Origin: Brevibacterium yomogidense
Lineage (GTDB): Bacteria > Actinomycetota > Actinomycetes > Actinomycetales > Brevibacteriaceae
Assembly: GCF_016107685.1 (NCBI RefSeq)
Contig: NZ_JABASY010000005.1
Coordinates: 124,001 to 188,000, forward strand
Direction of reading: 5' to 3'
DNA: 64,000 bases
The position numbers and the translations under genes are program-made. Positions 17,123 to 25,763 of this stretch are shown here, piece by piece (positions within the stretch are counted from its first letter, which is position 1; the number at the start of each line of letters is the position of its first letter). A model generated the notes under the pieces. The model did not search any database. It was not told the origin of the DNA and saw nothing but the letters and a program-made list of their open reading frames with translations.

Positions 17123-17719
17123 TCACTCCACGCCCAGCGCCGCCCGGGCGGAGGCCCGCAGCTGCTGTGCGACGACCGCCGGTGGCAGCCTACGGCTGAG
17201 ATGGGGAGTCGAATTCACCATCCCGAAGAGGGCGTGCACGCGTACCGTCGCAGCCTCCTGCGACAGTTCGGGGTGCACGTCCGCGACGACGCCCGCCCAC
17301 GCGGTGACGTACTGGCGCTGCAGACGGCGGACGCTGCGGCGCTCCGCGTCCGGCAGGGCGTCGAGGTCGCGGTCCTGGATGCGGATGAGCTCCGGCTCCG
17401 TCAGCGCGAAGTCCGCGTGGAAGTCGATGAGGGCGGCCAGCGTCTCGCGCGGCGGTCTGCCTTCCGCGATGATGCGCTCGCCACCGGAGTGCAGGTAGGT
17501 GGAGATGCCGACGAGCAGTTCGGAGAGCACCGCCTCCTTCGAGGCGAAGTGGCGGTAGACGGCGGGACCGGACACGCCGGCGCCCTGGCCGATGTCACCC
17601 AGCCGCACCGCGCGGAACCCGTACCGGGCGAAGAGGCCCTTCGCGGAGTCCAGCAGCTGCCTGCGTCGCTCCGCCTTCGCGGCCTCCCGGCTGCCCGCAC
17701 CGCCTGTGCGTGTTGTCAC
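17123..17719 (-). CDS. TetR-family regulator of the leucine/isovalerate operon
   Basis: 198 residues with an N-terminal helix-turn-helix (LFARYGFRAVRLGDIGQGAGVSGPAVYRHFASKEAVLSELL, residues about 28-70, read in parts) and a ligand domain behind it. Divergent from the accD1-accA1-fadE operon, with an 8+6+8 palindrome between them that should be its operator, so it is probably an acyl-CoA-responsive repressor of that operon and of itself. GTG 17719 has GGAG upstream. Its 3' end is only 5 nt from the convergent DUF418 gene with no visible terminator. Confidence 0.88.
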   Translation of the reverse strand: MTTRTGGAGSREAAKAERRRQLLDSAKGLFARYGFRAVRLGDIGQGAGVSGPAVYRHFASKEAVLSELLVGISTYLHSGGERIIAEGRPPRETLAALIDFHADFALTEPELIRIQDRDLDALPDAERRSVRRLQRQYVTAWAGVVADVHPELSQEAATVRVHALFGMVNSTPHLSRRLPPAVVAQQLRASARAALGVE

Positions 17720-17746
17720 ATCCGCTCCTTCCGGGCTATCATCACA

Positions 17747-17768
17747 TCAGTTAATCATTGTTAACTGA
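17747..17768. promoter_or_regulatory. TetR operator palindrome
   Basis: TCAGTTAA (17747-17754), a 6-nt spacer, then TTAACTGA (17761-17768): a perfect 8-bp inverted repeat in an AT-rich gap between the divergent TetR gene and accD1. Size, symmetry and position are those of a TetR-dimer operator controlling both directions. Confidence 0.75.
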
Positions 17769-17846
17769 GTGTGTCGACGTCGCCGCCATAGCGCCCCGTG
17801 CGCCTCACGTGTGTCCGTCGCACATGACGATCCTGGAGGAGACCCC

Positions 17847-19457
17847 ATGCGAACCATCGGCTCGCCGGTCGACCCGCAGTCCTCACCCCACGCGCAGGCA
17901 CACGCGACTCTGCTCCACGAACTCCGTGAACGCACAGCCGCCACCGCCCGCGGGGGTTCCGAGGCCTCGCGGCAGAGACATCTGGACCGCGGCAAGCTGC
18001 TGCCGCGCGACCGTGTGGAGCGGCTGCTGGACCCCGGCAGCCCGTTCCTCGAGTTCTCCGCGCTCGCGGCGAACGGCATGTACGACGACGCCTCGCCGGG
18101 CGCCGGCATCATCACCGGTATGGGCCTGGTGTCGGGAAGGCTCTGCGTCATCGTCGCGAACGACGCGACGGTCAAGGGCGGCACGTACTACCCGGTGACG
18201 GTGAAGAAGCACCTGCGGGCCCAGGAGATCGCGCAGCAGAACAATCTGCCGTGCCTCTACCTCGTGGACTCCGGCGGCGCGAACCTCCCCAACCAGGACG
18301 ACGTGTTCCCCGACCGCGACCACTTCGGCCGCATCTTCTACAACCAGGCGACGCTGTCCGCCGCGGGCATCCCGCAGCTGGCCGCCGTCATGGGCTCCTG
18401 CACCGCAGGCGGGGCGTACGTGCCTGCGATGGCGGACGAATCCGTCATCGTCAACGAGCAGGGCACGATCTTCCTGGGCGGACCGCCGCTCGTGAAGGCT
18501 GCGACGGGTGAGGTCGTCACGGCGGAGGAGCTGGGCGGAGGCGCCCTCCACTCCCGCACCTCCGGGGTGACGGATCATCTGGCGGCGAACGACGACCACG
18601 CGCTGGAGATCCTCCGCGACATCGTCGAGACCTTCGGCCCCCTCGACGCCCCGGCGTGGGACCGCACCGCACCGCAGGCCCCGGCGCACAGCCCGGAGGA
18701 GATCACCGCGGTCGTCCCTGTCGACTCGAAGGTGCCCTACGACGTCCGCGAGGTGATCGCCCGCATCGTCGACGGTTCCGAGTTCCACGAGTTCAAGGCG
18801 GAGTACGGCACCACCCTCGTCACCGGGTTCGCCCGGATCGACGGGCACCCCGTGGGCATCATCGCGAACAACGGCATCCTGTTCGGCGAATCCGCGATGA
18901 AGGGCGCGCACTTCATCGAGCTGTGCGACCAGCGCTCCACCCCGCTCATCTTCCTCCAGAACATCTCCGGCTTCATGGTGGGCCGGTCGTACGAGGCCGG
19001 TGGCATCGCGAAGCACGGCGCGAAGATGGTGAATGCGGTCGCGACCGCGCGGGTGCCGAAGTTCACCGTCGTCATCGGCGGCAGCTTCGGTGCGGGCAAC
19101 TACTCGATGTGCGGACGGGCCTACTCGCCCCGCTTCCTGTGGATGTGGCCGAACGCGCGCATCTCCGTCATGGGCGGCGAGCAGGCCGCGAGCGTGCTCG
19201 CCACCGTCAAGCGCGACCAGATCGAAGGCCGCGGCGAAGAGTGGTCGGCAGACGACGAAGAGGCCTTCAAGGATCCCATCCGCGAGCAGTACGAGGACCA
19301 GGGCAACCCCTACTACTCGACCGCCCGCCTGTGGGACGACGGCATCATCGACCCGGCGGACACCCGCCGCGTGCTCGCGCTGGCACTCGAAGCGGCACGG
19401 TATTCCCCCCTCGAACGTCCGCTGGCCGCTTCCGGCTACGGCGTCTTCAGGATGTGA
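17847..19457 (+). CDS. accD1: Methylcrotonyl-CoA carboxylase beta (carboxyltransferase) subunit
   Basis: 536-residue carboxyltransferase that moves CO2 from biotin to 3-methylcrotonyl-CoA in leucine breakdown. It carries the methylcrotonyl-specific stretch [20 protein letters not shown], then [33 protein letters not shown] and [12 protein letters not shown]; propionyl-CoA subunits lack the [10 protein letters not shown] form. ATG 17847 has GGAGGA 6 nt upstream and discards an unconserved in-frame extension. First gene of a three-gene operon (5-nt gap to accA1) matching the mycobacterial accD1-accA1-fadE19 order. Regulation by the divergent TetR protein is inferred from the operator. Confidence 0.93.
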   Translation: MRTIGSPVDPQSSPHAQAHATLLHELRERTAATARGGSEASRQRHLDRGKLLPRDRVERLLDPGSPFLEFSALAANGMYDDASPGAGIITGMGLVSGRLCVIVANDATVKGGTYYPVTVKKHLRAQEIAQQNNLPCLYLVDSGGANLPNQDDVFPDRDHFGRIFYNQATLSAAGIPQLAAVMGSCTAGGAYVPAMADESVIVNEQGTIFLGGPPLVKAATGEVVTAEELGGGALHSRTSGVTDHLAANDDHALEILRDIVETFGPLDAPAWDRTAPQAPAHSPEEITAVVPVDSKVPYDVREVIARIVDGSEFHEFKAEYGTTLVTGFARIDGHPVGIIANNGILFGESAMKGAHFIELCDQRSTPLIFLQNISGFMVGRSYEAGGIAKHGAKMVNAVATARVPKFTVVIGGSFGAGNYSMCGRAYSPRFLWMWPNARISVMGGEQAASVLATVKRDQIEGRGEEWSADDEEAFKDPIREQYEDQGNPYYSTARLWDDGIIDPADTRRVLALALEAARYSPLERPLAASGYGVFRM

Positions 19458-19462
19458 GGCAC

Positions 19463-21469
19463 ATGTTCACGAGGATCCTCATCGCCAACCGCGGCGAGAT
19501 CGCGCTGCGCGTCATCCGGACCTGCCGGAGGATGGGCATCGAGACCGTCGCCGTCTACTCCGACGCGGACGCCGAGGCCGCACACACGAAGGCCGCGGAC
19601 CTCGCCTACCGGTTGGGGCCCGCGCCTGCGAACCAGTCCTACCTCGACATCGACCGTGTCGTGGCCGCGGTGCACGCGACGGGTGCGCAGGCCGTGCACC
19701 CGGGCTACGGCTTCCTGTCGGAGAACGCCGCGTTCGCGCGTCGTCTCGAGGAGGAGGGCATCGTCTTCCTGGGGCCCACCGCCTCGTCCATCGACGTGAT
19801 GGGAGACAAGATCTCCGCGAAGCAGGCCGTGGCGGCTCGCGACGTCCCGCTGGTCCCCGGTGTCGCGGAACCCGGCCTCACGGACGAGCAGCTCATCGCA
19901 CGCGCCGGCGAGGTGGGCTTCCCCGTCCTCGTCAAGCCGTCTGCGGGCGGTGGCGGCAAGGGCATGCGCGAGGTCCACGACCCAGCGGACCTCGAGGAGG
20001 CGCTTGCCTCTGCCCGGCGTGAGGCTGCCAGCAGCTTCGGGGACGACACGCTCTTCCTCGAACGGCTGGTGCTGCGGCCCCGTCACATCGAGGTGCAGGT
20101 GCTCGCGGACTCCCACGGGAACGTCATCCACCTGGGGGAGCGGGAGTGCTCGCTGCAGCGCCGCCACCAGAAGGTCATCGAGGAGGCGCCCAGCGCGCTG
20201 CTGGACAAGACGACCCGCGCCCGCATCGGGCAGGCTGCCGTGGACACCGCGAAGTCCGTCGACTACCGGGGCGCCGGCACGGTCGAGTTCATCGTGTCCG
20301 CGGACAGCCCGGACGAGTTCTTCTTCATGGAGATGAACACCCGCCTCCAGGTGGAGCACCCGGTGACGGAGCAGATCACCGGAGTCGACCTCGTCGAATG
20401 GCAGCTGCGGATCGGGGCCGACCAGCAGCTGGCGCTGTCGCAGGACGACATCACGCTCACCGGCCATTCGATCGAGGCGCGCATCTACGCGGAGGACCCC
20501 GCACGCGGGTTCCTCCCCACTGGCGGCACCGCGCTGGACGTCGCGTTCCCCGCGGGTGTGGGCATCCGCGTGGACGCCGGCCTGGAGCCGGGCCAGCGGA
20601 TCGTGAGCGACTACGACCCGATGATCGCGAAGCTCATCGTCACCGGTGAGGACCGTGCCGAGGCGGTGGCGCGCATGCGCACCGCGCTCGCGCAGTCAGC
20701 GGTCCCGGGCATCGTCACGAACATCGGCTTCCTCCAGACGCTCATGGGCCTCGACGAGGTCATCGCCGGTGACCTCCACACGGGGATCATCGACGCGCTG
20801 AGCGAGGACGACCTCGCGGAGCCGCTGGACCCTGCCGCGCTGCAGTTCGCAGCGTCCGCCGTCACCGCCGCCGAGGCTGCCAAGGCCACTGCTGGCCGCC
20901 CACCGGCCGATCCGGCCGGGCTGTGGGAGGACGGCAGCGGGTGGCGCAGCCTCACACCCGCCCGCAGCACGGTTCCCCTCGTCCACCGGGGCGAGCACGT
21001 CGACGTGGACTTCGGGCACCCGCCGGTGGCCGACCTCGGCGACGGGGTCCTGCGGCTCACGCTGGACGGTGAGCAGGTCACGGGACGGGTGTGGGCCTCG
21101 GCGGACGGACGCACCCTCTGGGTGCGCACGCGGGACGGGCTCGCGCAGTTCACCCGACCCCACGCGGAGACCGCGATCGGGGCGGCCGCGGCCGGTGCGG
21201 ATGTCCTGGCACCCATGCCGGGATCCGTCATCGACCTGCGCGTGGAGGACGGGGACACGGTGACGACCGGGCAGCCGGTGGTCGTCGTCGAGGCGATGAA
21301 GATGGAGCACGTCCTCACCGCACCCGCCGACGGCATCGTGCAGCTGAAGACCGTCACGGGGGCGCAGGTGGCGCTCGACGAGGTGCTCGCGATCGTCCTC
21401 GACCCCGAGCAGACGGACGATCCTGCCCAGACGACCGACCAGGCCCACACCGACGACAACGAGGAGTGA
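19463..21469 (+). CDS. accA1: Methylcrotonyl-CoA carboxylase alpha subunit (biotin carboxylase + BCCP)
   Basis: 668 residues. Biotin carboxylase domain first ([23 protein letters not shown]-grasp loop [12 protein letters not shown] at about 160; [15 protein letters not shown] at about 290), a connecting region, then a C-terminal biotinyl domain with [11 protein letters not shown], the biotinylated Lys being about residue 613. It carboxylates its own biotin with bicarbonate and ATP and pairs with the upstream beta subunit. The acid C-terminal tail (residues about 650-668) is unconserved. Start fixed by the family N-terminus. Confidence 0.94.
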   Translation: MFTRILIANRGEIALRVIRTCRRMGIETVAVYSDADAEAAHTKAADLAYRLGPAPANQSYLDIDRVVAAVHATGAQAVHPGYGFLSENAAFARRLEEEGIVFLGPTASSIDVMGDKISAKQAVAARDVPLVPGVAEPGLTDEQLIARAGEVGFPVLVKPSAGGGGKGMREVHDPADLEEALASARREAASSFGDDTLFLERLVLRPRHIEVQVLADSHGNVIHLGERECSLQRRHQKVIEEAPSALLDKTTRARIGQAAVDTAKSVDYRGAGTVEFIVSADSPDEFFFMEMNTRLQVEHPVTEQITGVDLVEWQLRIGADQQLALSQDDITLTGHSIEARIYAEDPARGFLPTGGTALDVAFPAGVGIRVDAGLEPGQRIVSDYDPMIAKLIVTGEDRAEAVARMRTALAQSAVPGIVTNIGFLQTLMGLDEVIAGDLHTGIIDALSEDDLAEPLDPAALQFAASAVTAAEAAKATAGRPPADPAGLWEDGSGWRSLTPARSTVPLVHRGEHVDVDFGHPPVADLGDGVLRLTLDGEQVTGRVWASADGRTLWVRTRDGLAQFTRPHAETAIGAAAAGADVLAPMPGSVIDLRVEDGDTVTTGQPVVVVEAMKMEHVLTAPADGIVQLKTVTGAQVALDEVLAIVLDPEQTDDPAQTTDQAHTDDNEE

Positions 21470-21471
21470 TC

Positions 21472-22647
21472 ATGACTGCAGTCTTCGTTCCGGGCATGCT
21501 CCCGGACGAGTACGAGACCCTGCGGCGGACCGTCGCGAAATTCACGGACGACGAGGTCGCGCCGGTGAGTGCGGAACTCGACGCGAAGCACGAGTTCCCG
21601 TACGAGCTGGTGCGCCGGATGGGCGACATGGGCCTGTTCGGCCTGCCGTTCCCGGAGGAGTACGGCGGCATGGACGGCGACTACTTCGCCCTCTGCCTGG
21701 CGCTCGAGGAGATCGCGCGGGAGAACCAGTCGCTCGCGATGACGCTGGAGGCCGGCGTGTCGCTGGGCGCCATGCCGATCTACCGGTTCGGCACCGACGC
21801 CCAGAAGCAGGAGCTGCTGCCCCAGGTGATCGACGGGCGCGGGCTCGCGGCGTTCGGCCTCACGGAGGCGGAGGCGGGCTCCGACGCCGGCGGCACGAAG
21901 ACGAAGGCCGTCCTGGACGGAGGCGAATGGGTGGTGAACGGGTCGAAGTCGTTCATCACGAACTCCGGCACGGACATCACGAAGTTCGTCACCGCGACCG
22001 CCGTGACGGGGACGCGGACCGGCAGGGACGGCACCCAGAAGCCGGAGATCTCCACGATCATCGTCCCCAACGGGACTCCCGGGTTCACGCCTGAACCGGC
22101 GTACGACAAGGTCGGCTGGAACTCCTCCGACACCCACCCGCTCACCTTCGAGGACGTGCGCGTGCCGGAGGAGAACCTGCTGGGCGAGCGGGGCCGCGGG
22201 TACGCGAACTTCCTGCGGATCCTCGACGAGGGCCGCATCGCGATCGCCGCGGTGTCCGTGGGCGCGGCGCAGGGCTGCGTCGACGCGAGCGTGCAGTACG
22301 CGAAGGAGCGGACGACGTTCGGCAAACCGATCGGCGAGTACCAGGGGATCAGCTTCAAGATCGCACGGATGGAGGCGCGCGTGCAGACCGCACGGGCTGC
22401 CTACTACGCCGCGGCGTCCAAGATGGAGTCGGGCCTGCCCTTCAAGAAGGAGGCGGCCATCGCGAAGATGGTGGCGTCCGAGGCGGCCATGGACAACGCA
22501 CGCGACGCCACCCAGGTGCACGGCGGCTACGGGTTCATGAACGAATACCTCGTCGCCCGTCACTACCGCGACTCGAAGATCCTCGAGATCGGCGAGGGGA
22601 CCACGGAGGTCCAGCTCATGCTCATCGCCCGCGACCTGGGGCTGTGA
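21472..22647 (+). CDS. Acyl-CoA dehydrogenase of the leucine operon (FadE19-like)
   Basis: 391-residue FAD enzyme, likely oxidising isovaleryl-CoA to 3-methylcrotonyl-CoA, the substrate of the carboxylase encoded just upstream (2-nt gap). Signatures: FGLTEAEAGSDAGGTKTKA (FAD/substrate loop), KERTTFGKPIGEYQ, and the C-terminal HGGYGFMNEYLVARHYRDSK followed by IGEGTTEVQ. The Glu in GEGT is at the catalytic position of short-chain and most other acyl-CoA dehydrogenases, whereas animal isovaleryl-CoA dehydrogenases have Gly there, so substrate choice rests on context. Operon layout equals that of mycobacterial fadE19. Confidence 0.9.
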   Translation: MTAVFVPGMLPDEYETLRRTVAKFTDDEVAPVSAELDAKHEFPYELVRRMGDMGLFGLPFPEEYGGMDGDYFALCLALEEIARENQSLAMTLEAGVSLGAMPIYRFGTDAQKQELLPQVIDGRGLAAFGLTEAEAGSDAGGTKTKAVLDGGEWVVNGSKSFITNSGTDITKFVTATAVTGTRTGRDGTQKPEISTIIVPNGTPGFTPEPAYDKVGWNSSDTHPLTFEDVRVPEENLLGERGRGYANFLRILDEGRIAIAAVSVGAAQGCVDASVQYAKERTTFGKPIGEYQGISFKIARMEARVQTARAAYYAAASKMESGLPFKKEAAIAKMVASEAAMDNARDATQVHGGYGFMNEYLVARHYRDSKILEIGEGTTEVQLMLIARDLGL

Positions 22648-22693
22648 GGCTGCACCTGCGCTGACGGTGCTCCGCGGGACGCGGGGCGCTGGA

Positions 22694-22742
22694 ACGGAGC
22701 TCTCAACTACTCTAACAATTTTAGAGTAGTCGAGAGCTCCGT
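22694..22742. terminator. 49-nt near-perfect palindrome after the acc-fadE operon
   Basis: Two 22-nt arms (22694-22715 and 22721-22742) are reverse complements with a single mismatch around a 5-nt loop CAATT. The inner half is AT-rich and the outer half contains GAGCTC. It stands 46 nt after the fadE stop and can act as a strong transcription terminator, though no T-run follows. A regulator site for the cls gene downstream is an alternative. Confidence 0.65.
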
Positions 22743-22811
22743 CCGTCTCCGTGAGTACGGAAGGCCCATCTCATCTCCTCCCTTCCGGAACTCCGGGCGT
22801 GTGCTCCTGCG

Positions 22812-22817
22812 TAGTCT
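22812..22817 (+). promoter_or_regulatory. Leaderless -10 box of cls
   Basis: TAGTCT ends exactly 6 nt before ATG 22824 and no Shine-Dalgarno is seen, consistent with a leaderless transcript. Confidence 0.5.
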
Positions 22818-22823
22818 TGTTCC

Positions 22824-24410
22824 ATGGGGGCACTCGAACTTCGCGAATGGGACTGGGCACAGATCGTGTCGGCCACGATCATCGTCTTCGACTACACGAT
22901 CAAGATCATCGCGATCGGCGTCGTCCCGGAGAACCGGCGTCCGTCCTCCTCGAGTGCCTGGCTGCTGCTGATCCTGTTCCTGCCGGTCGTGGGCATCCCG
23001 CTGTTCCTCATGCTGGGCAGTCCGTACATCACGGGCCGGCGGGAAGCGATCCAGACGGAGGCGAACACCCTTCTGGAGCAGGGGACCGCAGGCATCCCCG
23101 ATTGGCCGGACGCGATCAGCGTTCCCCGTGACTTCGGCGGGCTCGTCACACTCAACCGGAACCTCACGTACCTGCCGATGGTGACCGGCACCGACCACGG
23201 CGTGCGCACGGACTACGCGGAGAACATCCGCCTCATGGCGGAAGCGATCGACGAGGCGGAGGCCTACGTCGACGTGTGCATGTACATCATGACTGCGGAT
23301 GCGGCGACGGAGCCGTTCCTCGCAGCGCTCGAACGTGCGGCGTCGCGCGGGGTGAAGATCCGGGTCCTGTTCGACCACCTGGGGTCTCGCAAGTACAAGG
23401 GGTTCCGCCCGCTCAAGCGGCGACTCGCCGCGGCGGGCATCGACTGGGCGCTCATGCTCCCGTTCGAACCGCTCCGCGGTCGGGTGCGCAGGATCGACCT
23501 CCGCAACCACCGGAAGCACGTCATCATCGACGGGGTCCGCGCGTTCATGGGGTCGATGAACATGATCGAGTCCTCCTACGGGAACGCGAAGAACGCGCAG
23601 ATCGGCAGGCACTGGCACGACATCATGGTCGAACTCACCGGGCCCGTCGTGGCGTCGCTGGAAGCGGTCTTCGCCACCGACTGGTACTCGGAGACCGGTG
23701 AGGACCTCACCATCCGCGCCTACGACTCGGACGAGCGCCTCAGAGAACGGGAGGACGCGATCGGCGGTCGCCTCACCACCGGTCTCGGAGCGTCGGCAGC
23801 GCTCGCCCGCGCCGTCGGGTCCGACTCGTCCGTCACGTCGGTGCGCGCGGATTCCGAGGTCAATGCGGTGCAGGTGGTGCCGTCCGGTCCGGGTTTCCGC
23901 ACCCACCCGAACCTCCGACTCTTCGTCTCCCTCGTCTACCTCGCCCAGGAGCGGCTGCGGATCGTGAGCCCGTACTTCGTGCCGGACGAATCGATGCTCG
24001 CCGCGATCGTCACGGCCGCACACCGCGGGGTGGAGATCGAGCTGTACGTGAGCGAGCAGGCCGACCAGTTCATGGTCGACCACGCCCAGAGCTCGTACTA
24101 CGAGGCGCTGCTGGAGGCAGGGGTCCGCATCTACCTCTACCCCGCACCCAAGGTGCTCCACACGAAGTGCTTCACGGTCGACGACCTCTGCTCCGTCATG
24201 GGGTCGTCGAACATGGACATGCGGTCGTTCGGCCTCAACTACGAAGTGAGCCTGCTGACGTACGGCGGTGACATCACGGAGACCCTCCACGCGATCATGG
24301 ACGACTACCGTGCCGTGAGCTCCGAGCTCACCGCGGAGAAGTGGGGGAAGCGCTCGTGGGGGCGCCGCTGGCTCGATTCCGCGATGCGGCTCACCTCCGC
24401 CCTGCAGTGA
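22824..24410 (+). CDS. cls: Cardiolipin synthase
   Basis: 528 residues, phospholipase D superfamily. Two N-terminal membrane spans (about 15-35 and 45-65, LLLILFLPVVGIPLFLML) are followed by two PLD domains. Both HKD motifs are intact: HRKHVIID (about 229) and HTKCFTVDD (about 446), each followed by the GSxNM segments GSMNMIESSYG and GSSNMDMRSF. It joins two phosphatidylglycerol molecules, or a related pair, into cardiolipin at the membrane. Length is normal for bacterial ClsA. It stands alone, with a leaderless-type promoter and convergent with the IclR gene. Confidence 0.93.
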   Translation: MGALELREWDWAQIVSATIIVFDYTIKIIAIGVVPENRRPSSSSAWLLLILFLPVVGIPLFLMLGSPYITGRREAIQTEANTLLEQGTAGIPDWPDAISVPRDFGGLVTLNRNLTYLPMVTGTDHGVRTDYAENIRLMAEAIDEAEAYVDVCMYIMTADAATEPFLAALERAASRGVKIRVLFDHLGSRKYKGFRPLKRRLAAAGIDWALMLPFEPLRGRVRRIDLRNHRKHVIIDGVRAFMGSMNMIESSYGNAKNAQIGRHWHDIMVELTGPVVASLEAVFATDWYSETGEDLTIRAYDSDERLREREDAIGGRLTTGLGASAALARAVGSDSSVTSVRADSEVNAVQVVPSGPGFRTHPNLRLFVSLVYLAQERLRIVSPYFVPDESMLAAIVTAAHRGVEIELYVSEQADQFMVDHAQSSYYEALLEAGVRIYLYPAPKVLHTKCFTVDDLCSVMGSSNMDMRSFGLNYEVSLLTYGGDITETLHAIMDDYRAVSSELTAEKWGKRSWGRRWLDSAMRLTSALQ

Positions 24411-24508
24411 GTCCCGCCGCTGCGGGCGTGCAGTGAACCCACCTGCTGCGGGTGCCGCGGCGGCCGGTGCGCGAAGGTCTCAGGGATGCGAAGGTCTCAG
24501 AGTGCGTG

Positions 24509-25351
24509 TCACGGGTGGGGCAGGAGGACGGCGAGCCTGGCCGCAGCATCCTGCATCGTCGGCACATGGCTCACCAGCGCATCGCGGTCCGCGCGGAACA
24601 GCGGAGCGGCGAGCGCGAGTGAGGCGAGCGTGATCCCCGACTGCGTGGTGACGGGCACCGCGATCGCATTCATGCCGAGGTCGTGCTCCTCCCGCTGGTA
24701 GACCCACCCCTGCGACGCGGCCTCATCGAGCTGGGCGTTGAGCGCTTCCGCGTCGGCGAGGGAGTGCGGTGTGCGGGCGGTGAGGTCGAGTGACTCGAGC
24801 AGCGCCCTCCGCTGTGCGGGATCCATCTGCGCGAGGAGGATCTTCCCGATCGCGCTCGTGTGGAGGGGGCCCCGGTCGCCCGGGTCAGTGGTCGTGCGGA
24901 ACTGGGGTCCGTCGACGGTGTGCATCGTGACCGTGTGGGCTCCGTCGCGGACGGCCACGAGGCTCGATTCCCCCGTGCGCCGTGTCAGCTCGGACAGGAC
25001 TGGGAGCGCGGACCCGGCGAAGCCGCGGGCATGGGCGACCCGCTGGCCCAGTTCGAAGACCGCGAGGCCCAGCGCATAGCGCTTCCCGGCCGGGTCGTAC
25101 GTGACGAAGCCGGTGTCGACCAGGGTGCCCAGCAGGCGATACGTCGTGGAGAAGGGGTGCCCCACGGCCCGCGCGACGTCTCCCGCAGTTGCGCCATCGG
25201 GGAAGTCGCCCAAGGTCGTGAGGACTCCCAGGCCCTTTGCGACGGTTCCGCCCTTGGCTGTCGTTCCGCGCGCGGCAGTGCGCTCGCCGGGGTTCGTGCC
25301 CCCGCGCTGCGGGTTGGACCCGCTCGACGACTCGTCCGTCTCCTCCGCCAT
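24509..25351 (-). CDS. IclR-family regulator of the shikimate genes
   Basis: 280 residues: a variable N-terminal 35 residues, a winged helix (about 36-100, GLGVLTTLGDFPDGATAGDV through TYRLLGTLVDTGFV), then the IclR effector domain (GPLHTSAIGKILLAQM, REEHDLGMNAIAVPV). Divergent from the shikimate transporter/dehydrogenase pair, with a palindrome in the shared promoter gap, so local control of that pair is likely. ATG 25351 is the first start that fits the family; upstream in-frame sequence is unconserved. Two copies of GCGAAGGTCTCAG occur in the 98-nt gap to convergent cls. Confidence 0.88.
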   Translation of the reverse strand: MAEETDESSSGSNPQRGGTNPGERTAARGTTAKGGTVAKGLGVLTTLGDFPDGATAGDVARAVGHPFSTTYRLLGTLVDTGFVTYDPAGKRYALGLAVFELGQRVAHARGFAGSALPVLSELTRRTGESSLVAVRDGAHTVTMHTVDGPQFRTTTDPGDRGPLHTSAIGKILLAQMDPAQRRALLESLDLTARTPHSLADAEALNAQLDEAASQGWVYQREEHDLGMNAIAVPVTTQSGITLASLALAAPLFRADRDALVSHVPTMQDAAARLAVLLPHP

Positions 25352-25518
25352 GCGTCCCCCTGTGGAGTCGTGCCCCTGTGCGTGCGTTGGTCTGGCTGTT
25401 CGCCCGTGATGGCCAGCCGTGACTACTCGATCGTATCCATGGCCTCGAAGGTTTCGCCGACGAGGGCATTGACAGGCGGGTGTGCGGTGCGCCACGATAG
25501 TTCTCACTATTAGACAGC

Positions 25519-25539
25519 AATTGCCACATAGTGGCAATT
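25519..25539. promoter_or_regulatory. Palindromic operator candidate for the IclR regulator
   Basis: AATTGCCAC, 3 nt, GTGGCAATT: a perfect 9-bp inverted repeat in an AT-rich stretch of the 412-nt gap between iclR (25351) and the transporter (25764). IclR proteins bind short palindromes of this size. The rest of this gap holds possible promoter elements and a 52-codon open frame, otherwise nothing recognisable. Confidence 0.6.
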
Positions 25540-25558
25540 AGTGAATGAAGGGCCACAC

Positions 25559-25717
25559 GTGCAGACCCAGGACATCGTCGTCTTCGGTGCAGGACTCATC
25601 TCAGACGCTCTCCCGTCGGACTCCTCTGTCTCCTCTGTGCGCACACAGGGGCGGGCCGGGTGCTGGTCGGTGATCCGCTGCGCCTCGTCACCGCACACCC
25701 TCGAAGCAGTCCCCTGA
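25559..25717 (+). pseudogene. 52-codon frame starting like a Rossmann-fold protein; possible gene remnant
   Basis: A GTG preceded by GAAGGG at about 8 nt opens a 52-codon frame whose first residues, QTQDIVVFGAGLI, look like the start of an NAD(P)- or FAD-binding Rossmann fold (beta strand then GAG). After that the residues become unlike any family I know and a stop follows. It could be the stump of a deleted oxidoreductase that once headed the shikimate operon, a small peptide gene, or chance. I would not treat it as a functional gene without expression data. Confidence 0.25.
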
Positions 25718-25763
25718 ATCCGGGCTCGAAAGAGCATTCCCCTCGTCCCCTCAGACTCCGGCG

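Noticed and set aside
17847-19457. Propionyl-CoA carboxylase beta subunit
   Set aside because: The [18 protein letters not shown] form and the accD1-accA1-fadE order are those of methylcrotonyl-CoA carboxylase.
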